Positions 55,263 through 64,000 of a stretch of 64,000 nt of DNA are shown here, one piece after another. The translations under genes and the position numbers were made by a program. The notes under the pieces were generated by a model. It made no database searches. It saw nothing but the letters and a program-made list of their open reading frames with translations, and was not told where the DNA came from. Source of the stretch: Hirundichthys speculiger (Eukaryota; Chordata; Actinopteri; Beloniformes; Exocoetidae); the NCBI GenBank assembly GCA_018398805.1, contig JAGFBZ010002253.1:62001-126000 (forward strand). Direction: 5' to 3'. Numbering within the stretch: the stretch's first letter is position 1; each line of letters starts with the position of its first letter.

Positions 55263-56261
55263 TAGGGGGGGGATTTCTGCCAAGTACCTCAGATGCACTG
55301 GAGTGTTTTCTATTGGCTCGCTGTTCTGCTGACAAGTACAGCAAGAATCACTGCGAAATGCAACCTTAACAAAACTGAAACCATCTCATACTCTTAATGT
55401 CAAATGTCAGTTTAGTTTTGCTTCTTCCCCTCTTTGTTCTGGTGTTTCTTAGTCACGTGCTGCAGAGTTTTCTCAGGTTTACATCATGCTTCTGACTGAC
55501 ATGTTTCACATTTGACTGACCTCTTGAGATATGCCACGGCTCGCCTCAACATCTAGGCAAACAGCCAGGAACCCGACATGCTTGAAGCGATTTCAGAAAC
55601 TAAAATAGTGATAAGGCCTGCTCATTCTACCAAGTGTGTTTTTTAAGGCCTCAGTGGAGATTTTAATATGACAGCGTGTTGGTGTGGTGTTGCACTTTGC
55701 ATTTCTCCGTTTTATGACCATCACCAATCACAGAGTATGAGGTATTTCTTTCACGTCTAAAAGGATCATTGTTATACATTTATGAGATCATAAAACATTT
55801 ATATAAATATCTCACGCTTGTTCATTCAAGCACTATTTTGTTTTTGTTGTTTTTTGAATCCTTGTTCAGGGTCATGGCAGTAATTTGCTTCATACTGAGC
55901 TTCATATCCTGGTTTGGCCCGTGTGTGTGTGCTGCATGTGGTTACCACATCCTCCACATCCAGTTGTTTTGTCTCACGGCTGGTTTTGATATGTTGTTAA
56001 AGAGAAACATGAATGTATTTTACAACTTAAGATAAGAGGAGATATAATCTACTCTTAAAAACACAACATTGGAGCTGCCAAATGCCAATTTTTTTTGTTT
56101 TTTCTGTTTTTTTTGGTATTGAGGGAACAAACGCAATCCTATGATGCAATAGTGAGAGATATTCAGCAGCAAAAAGGAGCAGGGGTCCATGATGAGTTGG
56201 TTCAACATCTGGTTTTCCAAGTTGAGTTCAACAAGGAAGTAAAAAAAAAATAAAAAATATA
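55263..56261. other. No gene recognised
   Basis: Mixed sequence with T-rich patches (56090-56115). No features supported. Confidence 0.45.
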
Positions 56262-56775
56262 TACAGTTCTTTGAATGACCACTAGAGGGCCCCCCAAAGG
56301 TGAGTCAATCCCCATTGAGCTTTGTGCTCAAATGTCCAACTTTAGTAGAAAGTAGAAATAAATCAATACACAGACTGGTTAAATAAAGGGTTACGTCTCC
56401 ATAGCATGATTTCGCATGCATGGCAAGTGTAAAGGATGTGAATTTTTATGTGCCACATCAGCTAAAATGATATTAGGCCACACATTTATGCACAGTCAGT
56501 GGTATGGTCCTTTGATTGATGGCTGGAAAAGCCAACGGCTAACTGTCATCACTTTCGCTGTCAGGCATTTTAATGTCTTGAGTTGACTTCTGAGCTGTGA
56601 ATAAGAACTTCACAGAGCACAGTCATGTATATTTTGTATATTACATGCTGTAAACTCTACTGCCTGGAGTTCATGGACTCCTACCTCCTGCAGCACCTGG
56701 GTTCTCCGGTCAAGTGACTTTCGCCTCCAATCACTTCAGGACCTCTCCAAGCTGGCTAAACCAGCATACTGGCCA
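56262..56775 (+). repeat. Dispersed repeat family X, copy c (longest)
   Basis: Carries in order the modules TGAATGACCACTAGAGGGCC, TTTGATTGATGGCTGG, TTGACTTCTGAGCTGTGAAT and AAGTGACTTTCGCCTCCAAT, which are scattered among copies a, b and d. It therefore serves as the guide to the family. Class unknown; no inverted ends or TSD noted. Confidence 0.5.
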
Positions 56776-56939
56776 GTGACATCAAAAATGAAACCAGATT
56801 TGATCATAATCAATGGGAAAAAAAAGAATAGAAGAAGAAGAGAAAAAAATGAATTAAAGCAAACAAGAACAACAAGATGAAAGAGCTAAGATGATCTGTT
56901 TTCTGTTTGCATACTGATGACTCTTTTCTGTTTAAGCAT

Positions 56940-57300
56940 CCTCCAGGGCCGCCTTGTTTTGGGCCCATAGAGGTTCTTGAAAATATTCTTAGTGATGATG
57001 GAAATGCACCAATGATCAAAGCCCCGGACGAGTACTCAGGACCACAGCCAATGAAAGACCACCTATTAAAGAGTTCAGGAGTGCCTGATGGGTACCTTGT
57101 AGGCAGTTCAAAACCGTAGGCTTCTCTGTTTGGAGTTTGGAATATATCCTCGTGATTGGGTGGCTTTTCTCCAAGTTTTCTGATTTTCTCCCACGATCCA
57201 AGAACATGACCTTTCTCCCGAAGAGAGTTGGGACAAGGTTCCAGCAGACCCTTATGCCCCTGACTAGGAAGAGGCTGGATAATGGATGGATGGATTGTTA
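56940..57300 (+). repeat. Two adjacent repeat fragments, the second the abundant teleost repeat with ATGG tail
   Basis: 56940-57035 is the block shared with 51290-51385. 57118-57300 is the abundant repeat in forward orientation: 'TTTTCTCCAAGTTTTCTGAT', 'GATCCAAGAACATG', then a CCAGCAGACCCTTATGCCCC block, then GGATAATGGATGGATGGATT. The 168-codon minus-strand frame over it (56810-57316) is a by-product. Confidence 0.6.
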
Positions 57301-58661
57301 AATCCCCAAACTGCAATTAGACAGAAATTCTGTCACGACAGTCAAGCTTGGATCAACTTTCTTTGGAAACCTTTTTTTTTTTTTTTTTTTTTTAAATTCA
57401 GGCTTTTATTAGCGAGAAAGCCTGACATCATTTAATCTTCATCCATGCAGATGAACCAGTTGTGCAGTGTGTAAAACCAAAAAAATAATATTAATAAATG
57501 AATGAATAAACATGGAAAACAGACCAGTAGGTGTCACATAAAGGGTACCAAAAAAAAAAGTCTCAAAGTCAATAAGTCCAAATAAATGGGCAAAGAGGAC
57601 CGGAATTTCCAAGGGAGGGAGGCAAATATGTAAAACAAACTCAAATGAAATGGAAATAAAAGAAAAGAAATGACCCCCAAAAATATCTTTACACAGAGAG
57701 ACGTAATTAACAAATAGAACACAGAAGCATGTGGGTGTTTTTTTTTGGTTTCCATTTAATCTCAAGCAGTGAAGAAGACTCAACATTTTTGCTCGCATGC
57801 AGAGCTCCCACTCCTGTTCCACCTCAGTGACAGTATCTCCTGTCTCTTTATAAATATTCAAGCTGTTAACATCTCTTGACTGTTGTTTTTTAGATCTCTG
57901 TTGCCAGGTATGTGCATGTCATGTCCTCTTTTATCAGATTCTGTGATTTGTGTATTTCCTGTAACACATATTTTAAAACCAAGAGTCAACGGACCTCACT
58001 CACCACACATCCTTAAAACACCAAATTAATGTTGAAATGTTTACTCTGCAGTCCTTGAAAACCGCTGGTTATTGCATGAGAGCCACAGAATCTCGGTCCA
58101 AAACAAACTCAGCAAGAACAGAAAGCGTCTCGTACCAACAGCCGTGCACGGATGGCTGGATCTCTCTGTTTGTGCACAGTTGCATTTAAAGCACCCTTTT
58201 CCACGTTCTTTCCCAAATCTCAACTTCAAGCCACAAGTTACGACTCAATAAATGTGCTGCTCATCTGCAGCTCCCAGAAACACCATCTGAATGCGGGATC
58301 CCACATCTGAGCAGGTGCAAGCAAACGACTGTTTTTTTTTTTTTACAAAACAGCTGGCGATGGAGCTCATTGATATGCATCTTTATTATCCACAGCAGCA
58401 GTGAGCATCTATTCCTATAATGACTTCTTATAGTATCAGAGGGGATCAATAGCATACAAACTAGCGTACAGCTACGAGCTTGTTGTAGGTTTTTAGGCCT
58501 GCACGGCGCATACATAATTTCCTTACGAGCACTTATTGAGAGATAACCCTCTGAAATTTCTGAATTGTCCTTGAATTGACTCCACCATCATGAGCAGCAC
58601 TGGGATCTTAAAAGGACAATGAATGTCTTTGGATGCAGCCGGTAGGGAACTACTTTACCAT

Positions 58662-58747
<86 letters not shown>

Positions 58748-59388
58748 AACAAGGTGTTTTTCTTTTATCCTGAAGCATTACAAAGTGATTATTTAAAACC
58801 CTTTTCTTTGAAATGTTTACCACAGAAATCTGAAGTCCTCTGAGGAAGTCAGTCCTCTGAAGTCTTTTGTTATCTTCTCTGGTTTTTGGATGTTTTCTCC
58901 TTTCCATCAATGTTGTATATGTACAGTTCATACAGGAACAGGAGGGGAGGGACGTTCTTCTACTTGTTCTTCTTCTATTTTCCTGGAGACTAGGTCCAGT
59001 TAATGGCACAAGTTTAAAAAAAAACAAAAACAAACAAACTAAAGCACATTTGCTATGTGCAAGTGGAAATCATCCACATTCTTATTTGCATACTGAATGA
59101 GATCTAATCACATGGTGCCACTGAAGACACATGAAGACACAAAAGTGTTAATGCCAGTTGTGAACAGATGATGTAAAAACTCTCCACTTATGATCCATGG
59201 ATCATAATCATACAGGATGGATATTAATACCAGGTCTGAACTGAATCAATTATGACTTTAAGGAAATAATTGTATTTTATGAGAGAAGTTAATGCTTTTT
59301 GAACTGGAGTCTGTTGGAGCCAGACAAGTTTTGAAGACAGCCCCCTAGTGGTGATAAATGGTAATGTTGTTAAGCGTCAGCTTCATGT
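57301..59388. other. No gene recognised
   Basis: Poly(T) at 57370-57391 and an (AT)n microsatellite at 58668-58745. The 140-codon minus frame at 57439-57861 is hydrophobic but has no motif or splice context. 58060-58300 is repeat-free and could be non-coding conserved DNA. Confidence 0.4.
58668..58745. repeat. (AT)n microsatellite, about 78 bp
   Basis: Uninterrupted AT dinucleotides after a short ATAAATT lead. Confidence 0.95.
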
Positions 59389-59715
59389 CTGTCTCTCATG
59401 GGCGTAACCACGCATTCTTTGGGGGGGTCGTGTCCTCCCCAATACTGGGAAAATACCAATCTGTCCCCCCCAATATTATGTGTAAATATGTTAAATATTT
59501 CCTCCTTTTATGAAACCTGGCTCAACAGTCCGTCTCTTGTTATTTCCGAATATCTACCGATCAATTTATTTCCGTTTATAAGGAACACTAAATTGTGTGA
59601 CCTCCCCCTCCCAGTTGTACACTTGGTTGCGCCCAATTAACGGCTCTTGGTTTGAAGCGCCGGCTCCGACAGGAGGAAACAATAGAGCGTTGAATGTGAA
59701 AGGAAGGAGGAAGCA

Positions 59716-59768
59716 ATGTATTTACCCAAAAAGCAGAAAAAACAGGACATACGAAGTTTTTTCAGACA
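59716..59768 (+). pseudogene. hAT transposase first exon remnant
   Basis: The ATG at 59716 opens MYLPKKQKKQDIRSFFR and runs to a GTAAGC donor at 59769. The basic start followed by an 'IRSFF' motif is common at the N terminus of hAT-5-like transposases. A possible next exon at 60086-60163 (after an AATGCAG acceptor, before GTGAGAC) is open only in a phase that does not match this exon. The gene is therefore broken or the exons are misjudged. Confidence 0.5.
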
Positions 59769-59977
59769 GTAAGCAATTAGATAGCTAAAGAGGAGTGATG
59801 TTGTCATACTGAGTGTGTTCAATTTTAAATTAATTTGAAATATTTAACTCGTTAAAAAGGGCTCAGTTTGTTAGTTGAGCTAGCTAGCTTGAAGTGAAGA
59901 GACTGTATCATATGATATGATGTGTCTTCCGTGTGTGCCACTGTTTTCTCTCTCCGTGTGTATGTGTGTGTGTAACG

Positions 59978-60382
59978 CTAGTAATACAAGCAGAATATTC
60001 AACGTATCAAATTAAAAAGATCCTCAGGGTCAGTTATTGTTCTTCTGTTCTTCTGGTACAATAATAATATCTGGTCATAATGCAGGCAGCACAGAGAGAC
60101 AGGGAGAGGGATGCTGTAAGGACAGGACAGACAGGGACAGTCTCTGAAAACATGGATGATCAGGTGAGACACTGGAATACAAGACTCAACAGCTTGATGA
60201 CATTTGTTTTAACCTAAGCCTACGTGTCAGCAGTAAATAAAACTAGTAAGAAAAGCAGAATATTCTAATAAAATTTTCCTCAGAGTCAGTTATTCTTCTG
60301 GTACAATAATAATATCTGCTCATAATGCAGGTAGTACAGAGAGACAGGGAGAGGGATTGTGTAAGGACAGGCCACACTATTT
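59978..60382. repeat. Tandem duplication inside the hAT element
   Basis: 59978-60130 and 60243-60382 share 'CTAGTAA', 'AGCAGAATATTC', 'TTCTGGTACAATAATAATAT' and 'CAGAGAGACAGGGAGAGGGA' in the same order, 265 bp apart at the start. The second copy is shorter by small deletions. It includes the possible second exon. Confidence 0.82.
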
Positions 60383-60820
60383 CTTTTAATGTCAAATGAA
60401 TAAATCTGTGTATATATTCAATTAACATCAATATTTTACATTTAATTCTTTGTACAAATCTATGATTTCATTCACATTAAACGTTTCAGTGTAAATGTGC
60501 AGACATTCATTTTGAGACAAATCAACAAAATACAAATTAACTTGGAATTAAAAGTCCATCGTGTGCTATGGTCTTTTTGTCGTTCCAATCACAATATTTA
60601 CATCAACATGTTTTAGGCATGTAATTTTTCCAGCTGGAAGCTATCCTATTCGCTACTATCTCAGAGAAATTGCAGACTATTCCTTTAAATGTGATTTCAG
60701 ATGGTCAATAAATAAAAATCACAGAACTGTGGGAAATGCACCTTTAAAAAAAATTCTGGGGGAGGGATCTCATTTGGACCCCCCCAATGTCTATACCATG
60801 GTTACGCCCTTGCTGTCTCT

Positions 60821-63129
60821 AATATATTGTGGAGAGCAAGATAACGATGTTCTTGATGCAATCAATTCTTGCATTGTTACTCAGATTTTTGTGTAAAAGA
60901 AATTGTACGAAGTAATCTGCAATTGTACAACAACTGGGTGAAAAAATAAACTTGTTGTTGCACAAACAAAGAAACTGTTTTCCACCAGCATGTTAACATA
61001 TCCACAGTGGAGGAAATCCTCTGAGCTTTCCTGGCAGCTCCAGTGTCCTGACACGTCCTCATTATGGCTCGTCAGACCATGTTCTCTCGCTGCTTTTTCC
61101 TCCTTTTTTTTTTTTGTGACAGAGACTTTGTTATATTATCTGGGGTTGTGTAATGATATATTGATTTAATTTCAAATGTATTATTTTATAATTTGATTTA
61201 ATGTAATTTCCATCCCCAAGTAGTGCATCAGATAAGACTCAAAACCCAGAAGGGTTGAAGAGGAGATATAAATGATGAAGGAAAGGAGAAAGGGGTGTGC
61301 CCATCAGAGGAATTTTAAAGTATAACTTCCATTGATTAATCTGAGGAATGTAAGATCACTGGCCGTTAAAGTCAGCAGTCAAAGAACCATATTAAATGTT
61401 AAACAGAGTCCACTAACCATCTTCCAGATAGTTCAAACAGAAAGAGACTGCAGAAAGACTGAAGGATAAGTACTTGTTAACAACAGATGATGCTGTGAAG
61501 CAGCGTCTCTGCACCTGGGTGAAGGGATTGGAAACACCAAGCTGCAGCTATGCTGTTAGCAGCAGAAGTTGACAGAAAACAACAAGTCGAGAGATAATGA
61601 GGCCAAAAAAAAAACCCAAATATGTTCAGAAAACAGGTCAATAACAAATTGATTTATCAACAGAAACAAGATGGTGCTATTTGGAGAAGACAGATCCCAA
61701 ACACTGCACTGCTGACCCCATCTGCTGCCTCCACGAGACGTCCAACTGGTCTTCTTCTTTGCGGTGTAAGTATATATATAGCTGAACAGCTGGTATATGC
61801 TTTTTTTTTTTTGTCTAAAAGACGGAGCCACCCTCTCCCTCTGATGTACAGAACCAAACAGGTGGCAGCCAAAAAGGTAGATATTCAAAGAGTGCAACTC
61901 ACCTTGGTGACACAATCCCCAACCCTTTTGAAGGGAAAGCTGTGAGTTCTTGTCCACGTTTTCCACTGAGAGAATTAAACGGCGTTACCTGGTAACACTA
62001 CATTTAATGTCATCAGCTCCGTTCTCTCAAATGTATTCATGAGCATATCCGAAGAATTAAACCTTACCTCTCTCTGTTACACTTCCAAATTTCAAACAGT
62101 AGGTCAATTATAAAGTGCTTCACAGTCAAACAACGATGCTAAAAACGCTAAAGCAACGAGATCATATTTAAAGCATGGAAATGAAATAAATAAGAATAAA
62201 AAATAATGTGTGTTTGAGTGAAGAGGTGTGTCTTTAGTGGTGATTTAAACGTGTAAAGTCTTGACCGAGCGCACCAGGATAGTTCATCACTGGACATCAT
62301 GACGGAGGTGACTGAGACCTCAGAGAGAGAAAAGTGACCGGAAACTCTTTCTTTGTGTAAAGGGGGCATATTATGAAAAAACAATATGTATTTTTCTGTG
62401 ATTGAGAAAATATATCTGTGTGTTTGATGTCCCTCCCAGACCAAAAGCTCAGCTGAAACACAGCTGTAACTCCGTCTGTGACCTCAGTTTGAAAATATGT
62501 AATCCAGTGAGTCCAGTCCTTCCACGTTCGTCTCCACCCAGCTTCACTACTTCCTGCATCTGCTGCGCCTCAGAAGTTGGTAGAGCACATCTGGAGCACT
62601 CAGGAAATGCTCAACTTTGTATAAAAAAAAGGGCAGAATGCATCTCCTTGGAAGAATTCAACTTAATGAAGCTGATTCGTAAAGCAGAAATTCACCACAG
62701 AAGTCATCTGAGGACGCTTTACTGAGAAAGTAAACAACTTCAATACAAGTCCCAGTCAATAAAACATTTCCACATAATAATGAGCACAAAAGTGAGCGTG
62801 CATAGTGAAGAAATGCATAACAACTCTGCAAAAATCCCAATTGAACTAATTGTTATTTACTGTTATTTGATCCACTTTTAATATATTGAAAAAAAAAAGA
62901 TCAATTCACCCACTCTTTGAATGTCCCTACAACAGAAAATTAAACAGTTTCCTACAAAACAAGAAGACTCCTTGCACATGTGAGGAGTTTTTGTGCATCG
63001 AGTCAAATCTCAGGAACCCTCCCCTCCCAAAAAAAAAAATAAATAAAAAAAGGGACATGCACTCAACAAAACTAGCTCCTGTAACACATGTGAGCACAGA
63101 CACAACTCACCTGTCTGACAACCCACCGT
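60821..63129. other. No gene recognised
   Basis: 62100-62200 contains an AAAGTGCTTCACAG block like the reverse of an L2-type 3' UTR, too short to call. The frames at 61556-61966 and 61622-61945 overlap on opposite strands and cross a poly(T) run; neither has a motif. A run of A lies at 62889-62899. Confidence 0.4.
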
Positions 63130-63435
63130 TCTTATTACCATCTCTGTCATCCCGCCGCTCGCCTCTCCCCAGCAGCAGCAGCAGCCAGTCAGTCTTCGGG
63201 GTTTGAATCCATCCGCCGTTTTGTCTGACAGATGCTCATGCTGTAAATCTGTGCGAGCGCGGCTCCGCCGGAGCTGGAGCTGATGGATTCTAATGAAGCA
63301 TCACTCCGAGACAACTCCCGGAACTGAGAAGCAGAGACCTCGGCGCTCAGGCTGCATCCGGCGGGGTGTCAGCTGACATTTTGTTTGTGCAGACTTATTC
63401 AACGGAATCACCTCTTCCCACTTCTCGACCCTCCT
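63130..63435. promoter_or_regulatory. CpG-rich block: candidate promoter or first exon, strand undecided
   Basis: This 0.3-kb block is much richer in CpG than the rest of the window, for example CATCCGCCGTTTTG, GCGAGCGCGGCTCCGCCGG and CATCCGGCGGGG, with a (CAG)n run at 63172-63184. Such blocks mark vertebrate promoters and 5' exons. On the minus strand a GTAATAAG donor-like site follows the short frame MTEM near 63145-63150, which would fit a first exon of a gene running left. A plus-strand exon cannot be excluded. No protein family is recognised. Confidence 0.4.
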
Positions 63436-64000
63436 GACGTATTCCAGAGCAGTGGTGTATGAGTTGGGATGTATATATTTTTTATTTTCCCCCCTTTTTT
63501 CTTTCCTGTTTACTTACCTGTCTGTATGTAAGCATGAGGAAGGGGTGGGGAGGGGGTTCTGCTCACATAAGCGTCACCAAACTTTAAGGAGTCGTGCCAC
63601 ACTCCACAGCCTGAGTGAGACCTCGCCACGTGAAAATAATCACTGGAGCGGCCATAAAGTTTATAGCTTAGCCACAGCTCAGGAGTGCTTCATTACTTCT
63701 CAACCTAAACCTGCAAAACTCAAATCAGAAACATTAAAAAAAAAAAAAACACTATAGATCCTATATAACCATTCAGCTTTAACAGCCCGCAATGCATTAT
63801 AATTTAACTATGACCTCGAGCGCTTTGCATGCATTTTTCATGAAAAGTTATTGCGATTATGAAATCCCTGCACCCACCTATACAGAAATTCCTGAAATAC
63901 CCCCATTCCTAATGAATGCGGCAAAGTCAAACCACCCTGCTGCCTTAGTCACAGTCATTAGCGCGTCCAAGAAAGGGTGGAACTTTCTATAAAAGAGAAT
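63436..64000. other. No gene recognised at right edge
   Basis: T/C-rich just after the CpG block, then mixed AT-rich sequence with a poly(A) run at 63736-63748. Any gene starting here would lie outside the window. Confidence 0.4.

Larger units (their letters stand above)
59397..60812 (+). mobile_element. hAT transposon, 1416 bp, degraded, with internal duplication
   Basis: A perfect 8-bp TSD, CTGTCTCT, at 59389-59396 and 60813-60820. The left end CATGGGCGTAACCACGCATT and, on the minus strand of the right end, CAAGGGCGTAACCATGGTAT share the terminal GGGCGTAACCA. Both subterminal zones contain GGGGGG(G)TC blocks. A transposase first exon lies at 59716-59768. An internal segment is duplicated at a 265-bp spacing. 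The catalytic part is missing. Confidence 0.88.

Noticed and set aside
56810..57316. 168-codon minus-strand open frame as a gene
   Set aside because: It overlies two interspersed repeat fragments and has no protein motif.
57439..57861. 140-codon hydrophobic minus-strand frame as a membrane protein
   Set aside because: Low-complexity AT-rich DNA read in reverse gives hydrophobic residues; there is no motif, splice context or upstream promoter.
58650..59033. 127-codon minus frame ending in Tyr-Ile repeats
   Set aside because: The repeat comes from the (AT)n microsatellite; the rest has no family resemblance.

Overview
The window reads as nuclear DNA of a ray-finned (teleost) fish. It is AT-rich and gene-poor. 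It carries L2/Rex1-type LINE remnants, a tRNA-derived SINE, (TG)n and (AT)n microsatellites, and a very high density of short DNA transposons with clean target-site duplications (TSDs). I see no prokaryotic operon, no rRNA or real tRNA gene, no CRISPR array and no viral genome. The species cannot be named from the sequence. The long stretches without coding signal could be intergenic or part of a very large intron.

Only two loci look like host protein genes, and both encode intronless coiled-coil proteins on the + strand. At 21689-22433 a protein built from an exact 49-residue repeat (seven heptads, four full copies plus one partial) has its frame broken by two single-base deletions. It begins about 80 bp after a 0.9-kb minisatellite with a 58/116-bp higher-order period. 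At 46059-47468 an intact 469-codon frame encodes a long coiled coil with an 86-residue internal repeat, basic nuclear-localisation-like clusters and three short C-terminal repeats. Its upstream region holds a GC box inside a perfect inverted repeat, followed by a hairpin of AGGTCA/TGACCT half-sites and a duplicated 20-mer. I recognise neither protein by name. Both are followed closely by a degraded copy of the same interspersed repeat.

Layout. 1-5.3 kb: three hAT-type elements, one of them inside an older repeat and itself hit by a LINE 3' end. 5.3-10.6 kb: unique sequence. 10.6-11.6 kb: a second copy of the BED-finger hAT. 14.5 kb: a hAT MITE. 18.5-19.2 kb: a piggyBac-type MITE flanked by TTAA. 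20.7-22.8 kb: minisatellite and first coiled-coil gene. 23.5-24.6 kb: SINE, LINE tail, and a repeat containing a telomere-like array. 27.2-27.9 kb: a hAT with a transposase first exon. 30.3-31.0, 36.0, 37.5-37.7, 39.6-40.3, 50.6-51.1, 52.2 and 55.1 kb: LINE fragments, all inactive. 43.5-44.1 kb: a decayed Tc1-like transposase. 45.8-47.9 kb: the intact coiled-coil gene. 49.9 kb: a hairpin MITE. 59.4-60.8 kb: another hAT. 63.1-63.4 kb: a CpG-rich block that may be a promoter or first exon of a gene lying mostly outside the window.

The clearest collective result is that seven elements have perfect 8-bp TSDs typical of hAT transposition, from at least six terminal-repeat types. Four different families keep only the first transposase exon, usually with its splice donor, and have lost the catalytic body.
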